In this document: positions 10,823-23,000 of the stretch, in pieces
Layout: each line of letters begins with the position of its first letter
Numbering within the stretch: position 1 is the first letter of the stretch
Source: Oegoconia quadripuncta
Lineage: Eukaryota > Arthropoda > Insecta > Lepidoptera > Autostichidae
Direction of reading: 5' to 3'
Length of the DNA: 64,000 nt
Assembly: GCA_949316235.1 (NCBI GenBank)
Contig: OX438758.1
Location: 5,861,731-5,925,730 of the forward strand
Program-made: the position numbers and the translations under genes
Notes under the pieces: generated by a model
What the model was told of the DNA's origin: nothing
Databases searched by the model: none
Seen by the model: the letters and a program-made list of their open reading frames with translations, nothing else

Positions 10823-12469
10823 CAAATACTAGCAAAAAATATATACAGGGTGATATCGCAGTATCTGGTCGAATTTTTACAGGGTGTTCTGCATATCCAT
10901 ATGATCAACTTTAGGAGACCTTATGTATGAGGTGGGAATATTTAACTTTAACACAGTTTTCAAAATTTTCTATTTATTAATTCTTTTACTAGTTACTATG
11001 GTTCACTTTTAAATCTGTTCCTGTTGATATGTAGGACTGGTGAAAATCGGTCTCGTGTTTGTTGGTCGGCTTATCATTTGAATGTGCATGAAAAACTAAG
11101 TTCCTTATTTTGCCCCGTTGACTGAAAAATGATATTATAGTTATTATAAATTATAAGCACCTACTTAAGTAACATGTTTAATGTTATAAGAGTTTTAGAA
11201 TCACATTAAAGATTTTTTTATATTTTTGATGTTTTAATACTCTTCCTGTGTGTTTTACAAGCGTACCTACTCGTACATCAATTCGAAAGGTTTCGAAATA
11301 TAAAATGGAATGATCTTTATACTTAATACTTTGGTGATTTAATTCTATATTGAAAGTATTTACAGACTACAGCTGTCTATGCTTGAATCTACATTAGTGC
11401 TAAAGAACTTATAAAATCAGCATAGTGATGACTACACGGGTATATTTAAATAGTGTAAGGTCGCAAATGTTTTCAATAAAGTAAAAATGCCCGTGGTATG
11501 TGAAGTACGTTGTCACATTGGATCCCTAGTTGAAAGGATAACATCCGGAAAATTACGAGGTTTGTTACGAGAATTACGCACATATAATAAATGTGTACGG
11601 TGTGCGTATATAGAAATATTTGTCGCCAATTTAAATTATGTAAGTAATTGACGCTAGAATACATAAAATGGCATTCAGCGTTTTTGATTTGTCAAAAATT
11701 GTGCTGTAATAGTGTCAAATAATGCCTAAAGGAGAAAATTAGTGCCACTGTAGTTTAAGTTATTCTATATTTTATTAAAGATATAGCGTAATAAACATAC
11801 ATAAAAATACATACATTTTAAAGTTAAAATATTAGTCGGTTAAAATGTCACACGATCACATTTATACTCGTAAAAATAACGTCATAATTAATTTATATGC
11901 TATAACTAGAGTGTTGCGCGAATGTATTCGAATTACATAATTGTACATTATGTAAGGGAATTTTGTTTTTAAAAACGACGGGTATTATGTGTTTCACGTA
12001 GGCATGTTACGAATGTTATTTTTTTTACATACGCGAAAGCGAATATTTAGGCTGCGAATGTGCGAATGCGAATGTTAAGAAGACATACACAGACAAAAAC
12101 CATATGAATTTATCAATCATGTTTATTATTTAAAAGAGAAAGACTCATACAAATGAAAATCATTTTCATTTTCATTTCATTTTCACCCATGACCTGCACA
12201 CATTCGCATAACATTCGCATTGATTGTTGCGAATGTCGATGTGAATGTTTAAAGCGATGCGAACCATTCGCATATATGCGAATGCGAATATTCGTAACAT
12301 CCCAGGCCTACCAAGCGCGCTATTGTACAATGGTTTTACAGTTCGAACGGAACGTTTTTGGTTTAGTTTTAGTTTAGCTGATGTAAAAAATGATGTCGCG
12401 CTATTTTTTGTGAACGATTATACCAGGCGGCGGAAGATTGTTACGGAAAATATTTACAATATTTGTAAA
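10823..12469. other. intergenic, AT-rich, with CGAATG-rich patch
   Basis: No gene is recognised. An ACAGGGTG-type mariner end motif occurs near 10846-10890. A patch at about 12025-12300 is rich in interspersed GCGAATG hexamer-like words. Positions 12320-12412 resemble 28165-28262 (GGTTTAG.TTTAGTT.A.CTGATGTAAAAAAT then TCGCGCT.TTTT.TGTGAACG), a shared short repeat. Confidence 0.45.
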
Positions 12470-13168
12470 ATGCTAGCATGAAGACGCTCGGCGAGTGAAG
12501 ACGAGCGCGAGTGTGAAGAGGTTCCGCTCGGGTCGACTCGTGCGCGATCGCCTCGCATCGTCGCCCCGCTCGCCTCGCGTCGTCGCCCCGCTCGCCTCGC
12601 GTCGTCGCCCCGCTCGCCTCGCGTCGTCGCCCCGCTCGCCTCGCGTCGTCGCCCCGCTCGCCTCGCGTCGTCGCCCCGCTCGCCTCGCCTCGTCGCCGCT
12701 CGCCTCGCCATTGGTATTTTGGGAAAATATCAAAGCGGCGAGTAGCGAGCGCGAGCGGCCCTTCTACACGCTCGCCACGCTCGCGTGTACTTAGAGTGAA
12801 ATTTCAGAGTAAGGACGTCTGGTATCAAAGAAATGGAAGACTTGAGTGGTCCAAAAAACAAACAAAGACCTATTACATAGTAGTTATTTATTTATTTATT
12901 TCTACTTATAAAAATACAACAAATGTACATTAGGTACTTTTAATAGTATTATTTTTGTGTACAGTAAGCATCCAGCATTGCCTTTTCTTCCAAGATTTAC
13001 GGTACGCACATAATTGTAATGAGCTGGCTCGTATAAAGCTGTTGCAGCATCACAACCTGCATCTTCGACGGTTCGGCGACAACTGAGCCACCCGAGCGTG
13101 TAGAGGGCTACCACTCGCTTCAACATCACTCGCCGAGTGTCTTGCCCGAGCGTGAAGCGCTAGCATTA
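12470..13168. mobile_element. GC-rich element bounded by inverted GCTAGC/CTCGGCGAGTG motifs
   Basis: The left end reads ATGCTAGCATGAAGACGCTC then GGCGAGTG. The right end, on the opposite strand, reads ATGCTAGCGCTTCACGCTCG and, further in, ACTCGGCGAGTG. CTACACGCTCG words recur inside. Base composition is far more GC-rich than the flanks. It may be a MITE-like or satellite-carrying element. No coding motif is recognised. Confidence 0.4.
12549..12709. repeat. 22-bp GC-rich tandem array, about 7 units
   Basis: Six near-identical 22-bp units (CGCCTCGCGTCGTCGCCCCG plus CT) are followed by a 20-bp variant and a partial unit. All six frames are open because the unit lacks stops, which produces spurious Arg/Ala-rich frames on both strands. 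Confidence 0.85.
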
Positions 13169-14001
13169 AAGTGTATAACTTAACCAGGTACTAACTATTG
13201 ACATATTTAGAGCATGTGGCTGTGGATCTTGACAAACTTGTTGTCTTGTCATTCTGATGTCGAATGGCCGGCCATTTTAAAAATTAAATGTTATTACAAC
13301 CGTTAAGGTACTAATTTTGCCATTAAAAGTAGAAATTAGTAAATGCCGGTACTGTTTATGCGATTCTGATATTATTTTTTTTCTGGGGCTTTGTGAAGGA
13401 GCAGTAATTTTAGTATTAAATTAAATAATGTAATAAAGTTTATCCTATGAAATAAATCCGATTGATCATTGACATTGGTTTCTTTAGCCCAACGCTGTTC
13501 AAAGAACAGTACCTCTTGTCCATTTTTTAAACTTTTTGGTACGATTTGATTGACAAAATACATATCAATTGCAATATTAACACAACATATAAGTCTGCCA
13601 TGAAAGTAACTGAGTATGATTCTCATAAAAAGCCTCCAGAAAAATTCATTCAATAATAATTATTAGTACCTAGTCGAAACTAAGTACACTTTGCCGCACG
13701 ACGGCCGTAACACGCGTATTAGCGCGGCCAGCTTTACTGGTAGGTTAGTTGTCACGGGGCGTCGTCATTGTCGGCTATAGATACGTAACTGTTGACTAAT
13801 AGCATGGCTAATAGGGAAAATTGGGAGGAAATATTACTCCAGTGATATTTGTGTATTCGTTAAACCAACATTAATTGTTAATACGAGGGCCAAACAAAAT
13901 CCATTCTTATTATAAGTACCTACTGCCTTACAAATCGCAAGTGTTACCCATAATTTTAAAAGTTGAAAAATATTTTAAAATATTAAGTTACTTAAAGTAT
14001 T
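13169..14001. other. upstream region of the second protease gene
   Basis: No repeat is recognised. A CpG-containing patch at about 13690-13790 and the AT-rich stretch before the ATG at 14002 could hold the promoter. No clear TATA box or initiator can be assigned. A 93-codon frame on the - strand (13372-13653) has no recognisable domain. Confidence 0.35.
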
Positions 14002-17000
14002 ATGGACCTTAACAAATGGGTCCAGGGCATGAAGAAGATGGACTTTAAATACTTTTTTATTATCGTGTTCTGCTTAGTAACGGGTATTACTATTTATTTG
14101 TTATATAATGGATTACTATTAACAATATCTATAGACAAAGAGCCTACGAGAGCTGAGGTTGTTCCCCATACAGAACGGTTTAAAGAATATTTGAAAAATT
14201 TCAGTAAAAGTTACAATGAAACGGAATTTTTTAAACGATTGCAGTATTTCAAGGTAAGTAAATGAAAAGAATCTAGTCTACAATTATATAAATAACGTGT
14301 TGCCCTGTGATTTTCGACACGTACCTGTAAGATTTGAACCAACCAAAACCTGTCTTTCCCGTGGAACATCAAAAAACATCTCTAGGCTCGAACTTTCGAC
14401 GGCGATGGCCTGCTGTGCATCGCTGTAGGTACATTTCGAAAAGTGAGTCGTGGACCCAAACGCTTATGTTTGGGATATCACTAACCACCTTATTTGGGAT
14501 GTGTGTCATGATGCTATGCAAGACAATGTAGGTATGTACTCCAAAAGTCGGTCAAGGAAGTCCTATCGATTGCTAAGGGTTGTATTTACCCCCGGCCCCG
14601 ATCCAAGAGCAGTAGATAGTAGATTAAAACCTCTCTGTCTGTGAATTCGAGAACGGAACGGCTGAACTGAAAAGATTTCTTTATTACAAAGCTGAGATTG
14701 TGAGATGAATGGACGTCAGCTCGGCTCGAAATATTTAGCTCATAAGACAGTGGGTTTGCTTCATCATAATCAACGTCCTCAATCCATCGTCATCAGCCTT
14801 ACGTCCCCACAGCCACCACGCGGGCTCAGTGCTGATTGGTGGAATTGTGTCAGACTAGTCCAACTGACAGTCACTGTTTTTCAGCCGCCACTGTAGGCCG
14901 ACTGACTTCAACTGAAAACAATCGAACCGACTATTTAACGTGCCGTCCGAAGCACGGAAATACTCTTATTAAAATGTCACCAGTGGTCACTCATCCAAGG
15001 ACTAACTGCGCCAGATATTGCTTGACCAAGTTGATCCAAGCGCAACGCAGTGCCGAAGTCAACTTCAATAATAATATTACGTCCTACGAGGAACCACATA
15101 GACGTCCGACTCCGATCTAAATTTAATCGTATTCGAGTCACGACCGTTATCCCAAATGGGGTGGTCAGAGATTTCCATCAATCTTGCAATTCCATCTGTC
15201 TAATAAAGAAATCTTCTCAGTACCAGTTGCGTTCGCGGGTTCACAGACAGACTGATTTTAATCTAATAACACCTCTTTTTGGATCGTTAAAAACAACCCT
15301 CAGCAATCGATAGTAAGTAATATGGACTTCCTTGGCCGACTTTTCGGGGACCTACATACCTACCTACATTGTCATGCTTAGCATCACGACATTCATCCCA
15401 AAATGGTCAGAGATAACCCAAGCAAACGTTAAAGTGTTAGAACTCCATCCACATCACCTGGATGAGTGGAAGTCTACCACTGTACGTTTCTCAAGAAACT
15501 TCCTACCACGTACGACCACCCGAACGGACTTCCTGCAGCGGTATTCCCGAACGAGTACGTCATTGAAACTTTCAAGAAACGAGCCTACACCTTCCTCAAA
15601 GGCCGGCAACGCATCTGTGACCCTTTTGGTGTTGCGGGTGTCCATGGGCAGCGGTGATTGCTTTCCATCAGGTGACCCGCATTCTCGTTTGCCGCCCTCT
15701 CATGGGTAGGGAAGGTACCGTTAGCTTTTTTCTCTTAAAAGGTACCTACTACCTGTGATGTTTGCTTAGCATCTGGGTGTTCCAAACAACATCCACAGTT
15801 CATCATACAGAATGCACACGTGACATCCCTGTCATGAGCCCATCGCCGTTCAAACGTGCAAGTCTAGACTTTGAATTCGTGTCTTCCCATTAGCTGATAA
15901 GGCCACTCTTGATTACGAACAACTTTCCCCATAAGGAACCATAGTCGAAACGACGAAAAAATTTTCGATTACCCATACAAAGTAAACCATTCCGAACCCA
16001 CCTTTAGCATTGGAGTCCAACTGGGGACCCCACTCCTGATTACGAACAACTTTCCACTAGGAACACTTTCTTCTAAGTCTACTGTTAAACTGCACTTCCG
16101 TAGATATCTACTGTTCCAGCAAGATAAGCTTGCATCATTTACTCACGTGCTTGAATAGCGGCAATATTCTTTTAATTACTCGTTTTATTATTATTATTAC
16201 TTATATTTCATATCTTTGCAAATTCAGGCGTTATTAGATCTGGTCCATTGTATTTATATATATATTGATACTAGCAGCACCATAATTTTAGTTGCACTAG
16301 TCGATTATTCATTTCCCAAACAGTGAACTTCTTTCTATTTATCTTTGTTCTTCAAGGGAAGTTTACATATAAGTATCTTTATGTATTTATTTAATTTACA
16401 TAGCACATTCTTTGTTCTTTGACAGGATGTCTTTATGCAACTAGCGACGGTAACTCGTCTGCTCTGGGTGCGACAGTAAACCAGCGCTGAGCTCTTACAA
16501 GCTCAGCATATAGCTGAGTCGTTTCCCTTTCGCTGCTGCGACACTTATCTGAGTGTTCTGTTATTTTATTTGCCTAACAATTGTTGTATATGTGTCGAAG
16601 TGGCGAATAAACAGTTTCTTTCTTTCTGGGAACCATACATGAATTCGGCCGAAAATTATTAGACTTCCATACTAAAGGTGGTTTCATAATCTGAGGAATA
16701 AATTTCAAGAAATCTCTGAGTATCTCTGAGGAATAAATTTCAAGAAATCAATATATTAACTTTGGCATCGCAATATATTTACGAAAACTTAATGTACGTA
16801 AGAAAGAATCTGTATTTGTTTAGGAAAAATTGTGAAATACACAATGTTGTATCTGTATGTTTTTTTTCTTGTGTGCAATAAATGATAAATAAATAAATAA
16901 ATAAATAAATGTTAATACAAGATATAAAAATAAACTTGCTGTCCATAGCAGTCGCTTACACAAAGTCACTAAGTCATTCAAGGGACAATGTATACGCTTT

Positions 17001-20000
17001 TACAATAAGGTTCCGGTAGACATTCAAAATTTGCCTTTAAATAAATTTAAAACAAGCATTAAACGGAAACTATGTGCCAAAGGCTATTATAAAATTTCTG
17101 ACTATCTGGATGATAAGAATGCGTGGACATGAACCGCTCGCCATTATCCAGTATATTTTATTCTTATTTTTCTTTGTCGAATCATAAATTTTACAATTAG
17201 GTATCTCAAATTGTATTTGTATTGACTTATTTAAAAAGAGCAACCCTGGAGTTTCTTGCTCGTTCTTCTCTGGGGAGACTGCCTAGTGAATGAGCGATAA
17301 CTGTATGTCATGACGATTTCAAATGTTATTCTTATAACTTACGAAATAAAAACATTTTTGATTGATTTTGATTTTGAAAATCATTTACTTTTTATGTGTA
17401 ATCGAATTTGTTTTTATCGCATTCGACTATGGTTCGTTAGAGAAAGTTGTTCGTCACCTGGAGTGGGGTCCACCCTGTAGATGGTTTTTAGTGAAAGGTC
17501 ATATTAGTCGCATTGTACGTCACCCGCCATAATTATTACTTACTCATGTTGTTATTTGTCATTTTACTTTAGGTATATGTTAACTTAGGTATTCTTATTC
17601 CCAATTCAGATTTCCTTAGATACAATATCAGTGCTCAACAATATGTCCGGAAACGACACTTTATACGGGCTCAACAAATTCGCCGATATGTCTAGAGAAG
17701 AGTTCGAAGGTATTACTAATAAGGCTTTGGCATTAACTACCGCACCATTGAAAAAAGAATGCAATCCATATATTAAAAACTGCATAAACGATTATTCAGG
17801 ATATGAAGAACTGGTAAATGACTCTGATACTCCGCTGAAATTTGATTGGTGAGTAAATCGGTTTTCCAGGTACAGCACAATACAAATACAACAGAAAAGA
17901 AAATACAGTTTCAGAAAAGTGGTAAGAATAGAATGTACAATTTGACGACCTTATCACTAAAAGCGATCTCTTCCACGCAACCTTTAATACTTAAGGTATG
18001 GCAGCTATTTAATTCAGTAATAACTATTTATGTATTTCAAAACCAAAAATCAATTGATGTATCAATGCAAAATTAATGTATTGCCTTTTTGTACAATAAA
18101 GCGTTTACAAACAAACAAACAAACAAAACTTGAATGCATATTTAGTAGATATTTTGCGGACGCCATGTTGAATTTTTGGATCAAGACGAATCTAATGATA
18201 CCATGCACTTCGAAATTGGTCAAGCCGTTTAGATTACAAGATGCGCCAAAGGAACGGACATACATACATACACTCAAAAAACATTACCCTCCTTTCTTGG
18301 GCAGTCGGGTAAAAAGGAGTAGGTTCTCAATTTGGCATCATGTACATCCGATCACTTAATTGCATGGGTAATTTAAAGTCTACAATCCTATGAACACTCG
18401 ACTCTAAGTTCTTTAAAAAATGATAGATTTTGGCACCATACACAAGTGAATTAATATCTCAGACTGTTGATCTAATTTAACTTTACCATCGCGTTCGCGT
18501 TTACGAAAAAAGTCCCTATGGAAAAAATGCCGCCAAGCAGCAATGTTTATTTATTTATTTATTTTAGGATTACTAACAAGATTGACACATACCAATTTAA
18601 TGTGGCAAAAACGCAGTTGTACACAGTGCATGCGCCACCTTAATTATAAGTAACCACGACATGCAAATATTTGTAGCGGTAGACATTAAACAAATATGAA
18701 ACATGTTCAGAAGTTGTCGAACCGTTCCTTGATATACGCGAAATAAATTATGACAAACAATAAACGTACAAAATATTTTTAGGCCTGTATATGCCAATGA
18801 CGATTAAGACAATAATAAATTCGTCGGGCCCATATAATATATATTTTTTTTATCCACAACGGGTTAGCACTTGACCTCCATCACACCTAATGTTAAGTAA
18901 AGATGAGGTCGAAAGTGGTAGCGTACTGATCCGGAAACCCCATCTTATTTGGGGGCCTGCCTATATCTTATCTCTGACAACCGGAACACAACAATGCTAT
19001 TAACATGATTTCTTCTCTTTGACATTTATTTAATTTCTGAACATGTTTCATATAATATTGTTTAATGTCTACCGCTACAAATATTTGCATGTCGCGGTTA
19101 CTTATAATTAAGGTGGCGCATGCACTGTGTACAACTGCGTTTTTGCCACATTAAATTGGTATGTTGTAAACAAATTTTCACATTTATTTTTTTATGTTAC
19201 CGATTAGAACGATGCGTTACTTTGTCTGTCTGCCTGTGACATCGTAGCTTCCAAACCTCATTCACACCTGATGTTAAGTGAAGATGAGGTCGAAGGTGGA
19301 AGCGTACTGACCCGGAAACACCAACACATTTGGGGGACTGGCTATCTTATCTCTGACAACCGGATCACAACAATGCTATTAACATTGCTGTTTGGCGGCA
19401 GATTTAGATAAGATGGTGGTAGCTAGCCAGGCGGACATTTAAAATGCCCTACCACCAACCAAACCGAGCACTTAAACATGTACCCCGCTGGGGATCGAAC
19501 CCGCGACCTCCGAATCGTAAACCCAATGTTGTTTACATTGAGCCACGGAGGCGGTTACTTGGTTGCTTGTTGGTATGAATCCGTTTTCTTCATATTGAGT
19601 CACCAAGGGTTGTGCGATTCATGGATGTCGTCTACCGGTTCTTTTACGGTGCATTCGGCAGATGGCGTTGTTATTCGCCTCAAACTGTTTTTTGTTAGAA
19701 ACCTCCGTACAATTAAAAGTGGTCTGGTGTACATCGATTACTCAGGGATTCGGCAGTTGATTGGCGAGATTTTTTTTTGTAAATGAAAGGCGAAGGTGGT
19801 CCCATTGAAATTTCCGTACAATCGGTTCAGTAGCTTATTTTTGTAATTAAGGTAAATAGCAGAAACGCAATACGTATTTAGACGATGTAAAATGTTAGGC
19901 GTAAAACGTTTGTATCGTCTACCGTGTCGTTTACTACCCTCGCGTTTATGATCAGTGGTTGCTGTTACGACACAAAAACTAAAAATATCTGTTTTATTTT

Positions 20001-23000
20001 CTGAAAGTAATGTTTAAGAAAATATGGGGTCATATACGCCATTTTTTGATAAATTACATGAAAACGTGCGTCAGTCTCAAAAGAAGTTCAGTCAACAGTG
20101 ACACATTCATTGTTTCACTATCTATTTAAAATAGTTATTTATTTAGTAGTAGCGTTATTCCTCTATGGTAGTAGCAATCAAATAATAACAAATTTTAATA
20201 TAGTTATTTTTATACTTAGATATGTATGACCCATGTTATTTTGCATATAAGTACGTTAAGTAGGTAGGTACGTAAGAATGATTGTTGTTTATCGTGTTCG
20301 AATTCGTATTTTAACTCGAAATCATTGGACACCTTTATCATGACACGTGGCATGTCTTCCTGAGGCCCTTGGATACATTTTTGAGTTCGAGATTGCTAAC
20401 AATGTGTGTACGAAAATTTGACTTTTCTTTTTTTTTCATTCACACCTGATGTTAAATATCTTGGAATCCGCCGAGGTTAGCAGAAAGATGTTCACTACTG
20501 CAAAATCTTTGCGACCTTTACGAAATTTTTTACCCACTGCCACCAAAATTGGTCTTACCCAATCTCCTTTTTTACCAATATTAGATTAAGCTGACACTTG
20601 ATAAGCCGATCTTACAGTTGATCTTCTGTACAAACTTGAGCGACTCCAAAATCTTGCTATCAGATTCGTATTTGGCTTACGCAAGTATGACCATGTTTCG
20701 GAATGCAGGGCTCAACTCAAATGGCTTACAATTCGGCGTCGCAAGGATTTGCATATAGTTTCTCTTCTCTATTCAGTGTTGTTCGATCCAAGGACACCTT
20801 TCTATCGCAAAAATTTGTTCCAATTACTTTCCGCTTCTCATAATCGCCCTCTCCGTTCTTCCGAAAAACTTCAACTCTACGTCCCTCCTAATTTAACAAA
20901 ATTCTATAGCCAGTCCTTCAGACTGCAAGCCACTCGTCTGTGGAACTCTTTGCCGGAATCTATTAGGAAAGCTCAATCTTTAAATATTTTTAAATTTCAA
21001 GTCAAAAAACTTAGGTCTCTGACTTTTTTCTTTTCGTTAACTCCCGCCTCGTGAACATTAGTTAACTATCTATAAGTGCTTCTAGCGATTGTGTTTTATA
21101 CTATATATTAAGTAATTATATATATTTATATTATTAAGTAAGTGTATTAATATGATATTGTTATTATATTTATGCATACTTAACTATAATTATTTCTTTA
21201 GTTGGTAGTATCGTGCACCCTACCTGTTTTTCTACCTACAAAGGTCCCATGGCTGTGGGATGTCTGAAAGAGATCGTTTTTAGTGATAAGACCGCCTAAT
21301 TGTGTTCTATTGTTATCATCAAAAATTATTGTAAATTATTTTGCGCAATAAAGAGTATTTGTATTGTATTGTATTGTACTCTATTGTTAAATGAAGATGA
21401 GGCCGAAGGTGGAGGCGTACTGACCCGGACAATAAGGATACTAAAGTGGATCCTACAACTTTAATACAATATATTTGGAAGGCAGTCTAAATTCCACGTG
21501 GCGAAATTAGTTCCGTTCAAAATATTTTTTTTTGAGACACTTACACTTTGAAGGTGTTTAATGCAAGTAATACATTTGTATTCTAGAATAAAGGTGCCAT
21601 AATGTGACATTTTTACTTAGTACATTCCGTTATGGTATAATTCTGAGCGACGATATTTCTTTTTTTTTATGAATTGGTCATCCTCATCATTGTGTCAATC
21701 GGGCCAAAGCAGCTCAGAACAACCCAAGGATTAACTGTGCCAACCGGCGGCGTCTTGCTAGACAATAGTAAGCCAGTCAGTCGATACGCTTTTATAATAA
21801 GGTTCCAGTGGACATTCAAAATTTACCTTTAAATAAATTCAAAACCATCATAAAACAGACATTATTTACCAAAGGCTATTATAAAATTTCTGACTATCTG
21901 GATGATAAGCAAGCATGGACATAGACCGCTCGGCGATATTCAGCCTAATTATACAATATAATATAATTGTAACCCAAACTTATTTAAAAGAGCAACCCTT
22001 GAGTTTCTTGCTCGTTCTTCTCTGGGGAATCTGCTTTGCGAATGAGCAAAAATGTCAATAATTTTAATTTTAAAAAATGTGACGTTTTCAAGTGATAATC
22101 TTTATCCTACGAAATAAATATTTTTTGACTTTGACTTTGACTTTGATGACAAAAAACCCCTTCGGGCATTGGATTCGGCTCGATAATACGTGGGCACCAT
22201 CTTTTAACTTTAGGTATCATACAGCAAAGATTTATTATCAGGGGCCATAAAAAGAAAATCCTTCAATATAATTCCATTTCAGGCGCACTAAAGAAGTGAT
22301 TGGTCCGGTGTTAGATCAGAAGCGGTGTATGGCCTGTTGGGCATTCAGTGCGATCGGGGTTGTGGAGTCCATGGCAGCCATGAAACGAAAGCCCTTCACC
22401 AGACTCAGTATACAGGTTCGTATATCTCTCCGTGTATATAAAGTTAAAATTTGTAACAAATTCAGGGTAAAGTCGACTGCACATCAAGCGTAACACTGCC
22501 ACTATACGCTGAGCCCCTACTGTAGCGCGCCCATAAAAAGAGCCGTTTCACGTGAAAACTATTGCGTTCGAACACTAATAAATTTGACGTTTAGCTCGCT
22601 AGCGCTAGCTTAGCGCTCACGTATATAAGCGCCCTAGAAGTAAATTATGTCAACACGATACGTCTATCGTTTAGACGTATTGCGACGGGTGTCACCTGGG
22701 ATGCCGACGGTAGATGGAGGTGTACAGGTACAGTAATAGGAAGTTGGGTTCCTATTACTGCACCTGTAATAGGAACCCAACCTATATCCTGGAACCTAGT
22801 ATCGAAAAGGCAAAAAGAGGTCGCGGTTGAACACCTCGTCACAATATATCCCGTATTCCTTACTTCTAGGGCGCTTACATGACACCAAATTTAGTTATCC
22901 AACGCAAGCGTCAATTTTTAGGCGTTACATAATGGGATGGGATTAAACGGCTCCTCTACACGATATATAAAAATTGTTGTAACCTTTCTAGATTGTAAAT

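Larger units (their letters stand above)
18590..19165. repeat. large inverted repeat, about 125-bp arms
   Basis: The arm at about 18590-18712 is nearly the reverse complement of 19038-19165. Shared words are AAATTTAATGTGG-type and GTGCATGCGCCACCTTAATT, with AGCGGTAGACATTAAACAA. The spacer of about 325 bp contains SINE family B. It lies in intron 2 of the protease. The arms are probably termini of an unidentified element or a folded-back duplication. Confidence 0.7.

Noticed and set aside
12454..12794. Overlapping Arg/Ala-rich open frames on both strands
   Set aside because: Produced by a 22-bp GC-rich array that lacks stop codons in any frame.
13372..13653. 93-codon frame on the - strand upstream of the protease
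   Set aside because: No recognisable motif, splice context or repeat relation; could be chance in AT-rich DNA.
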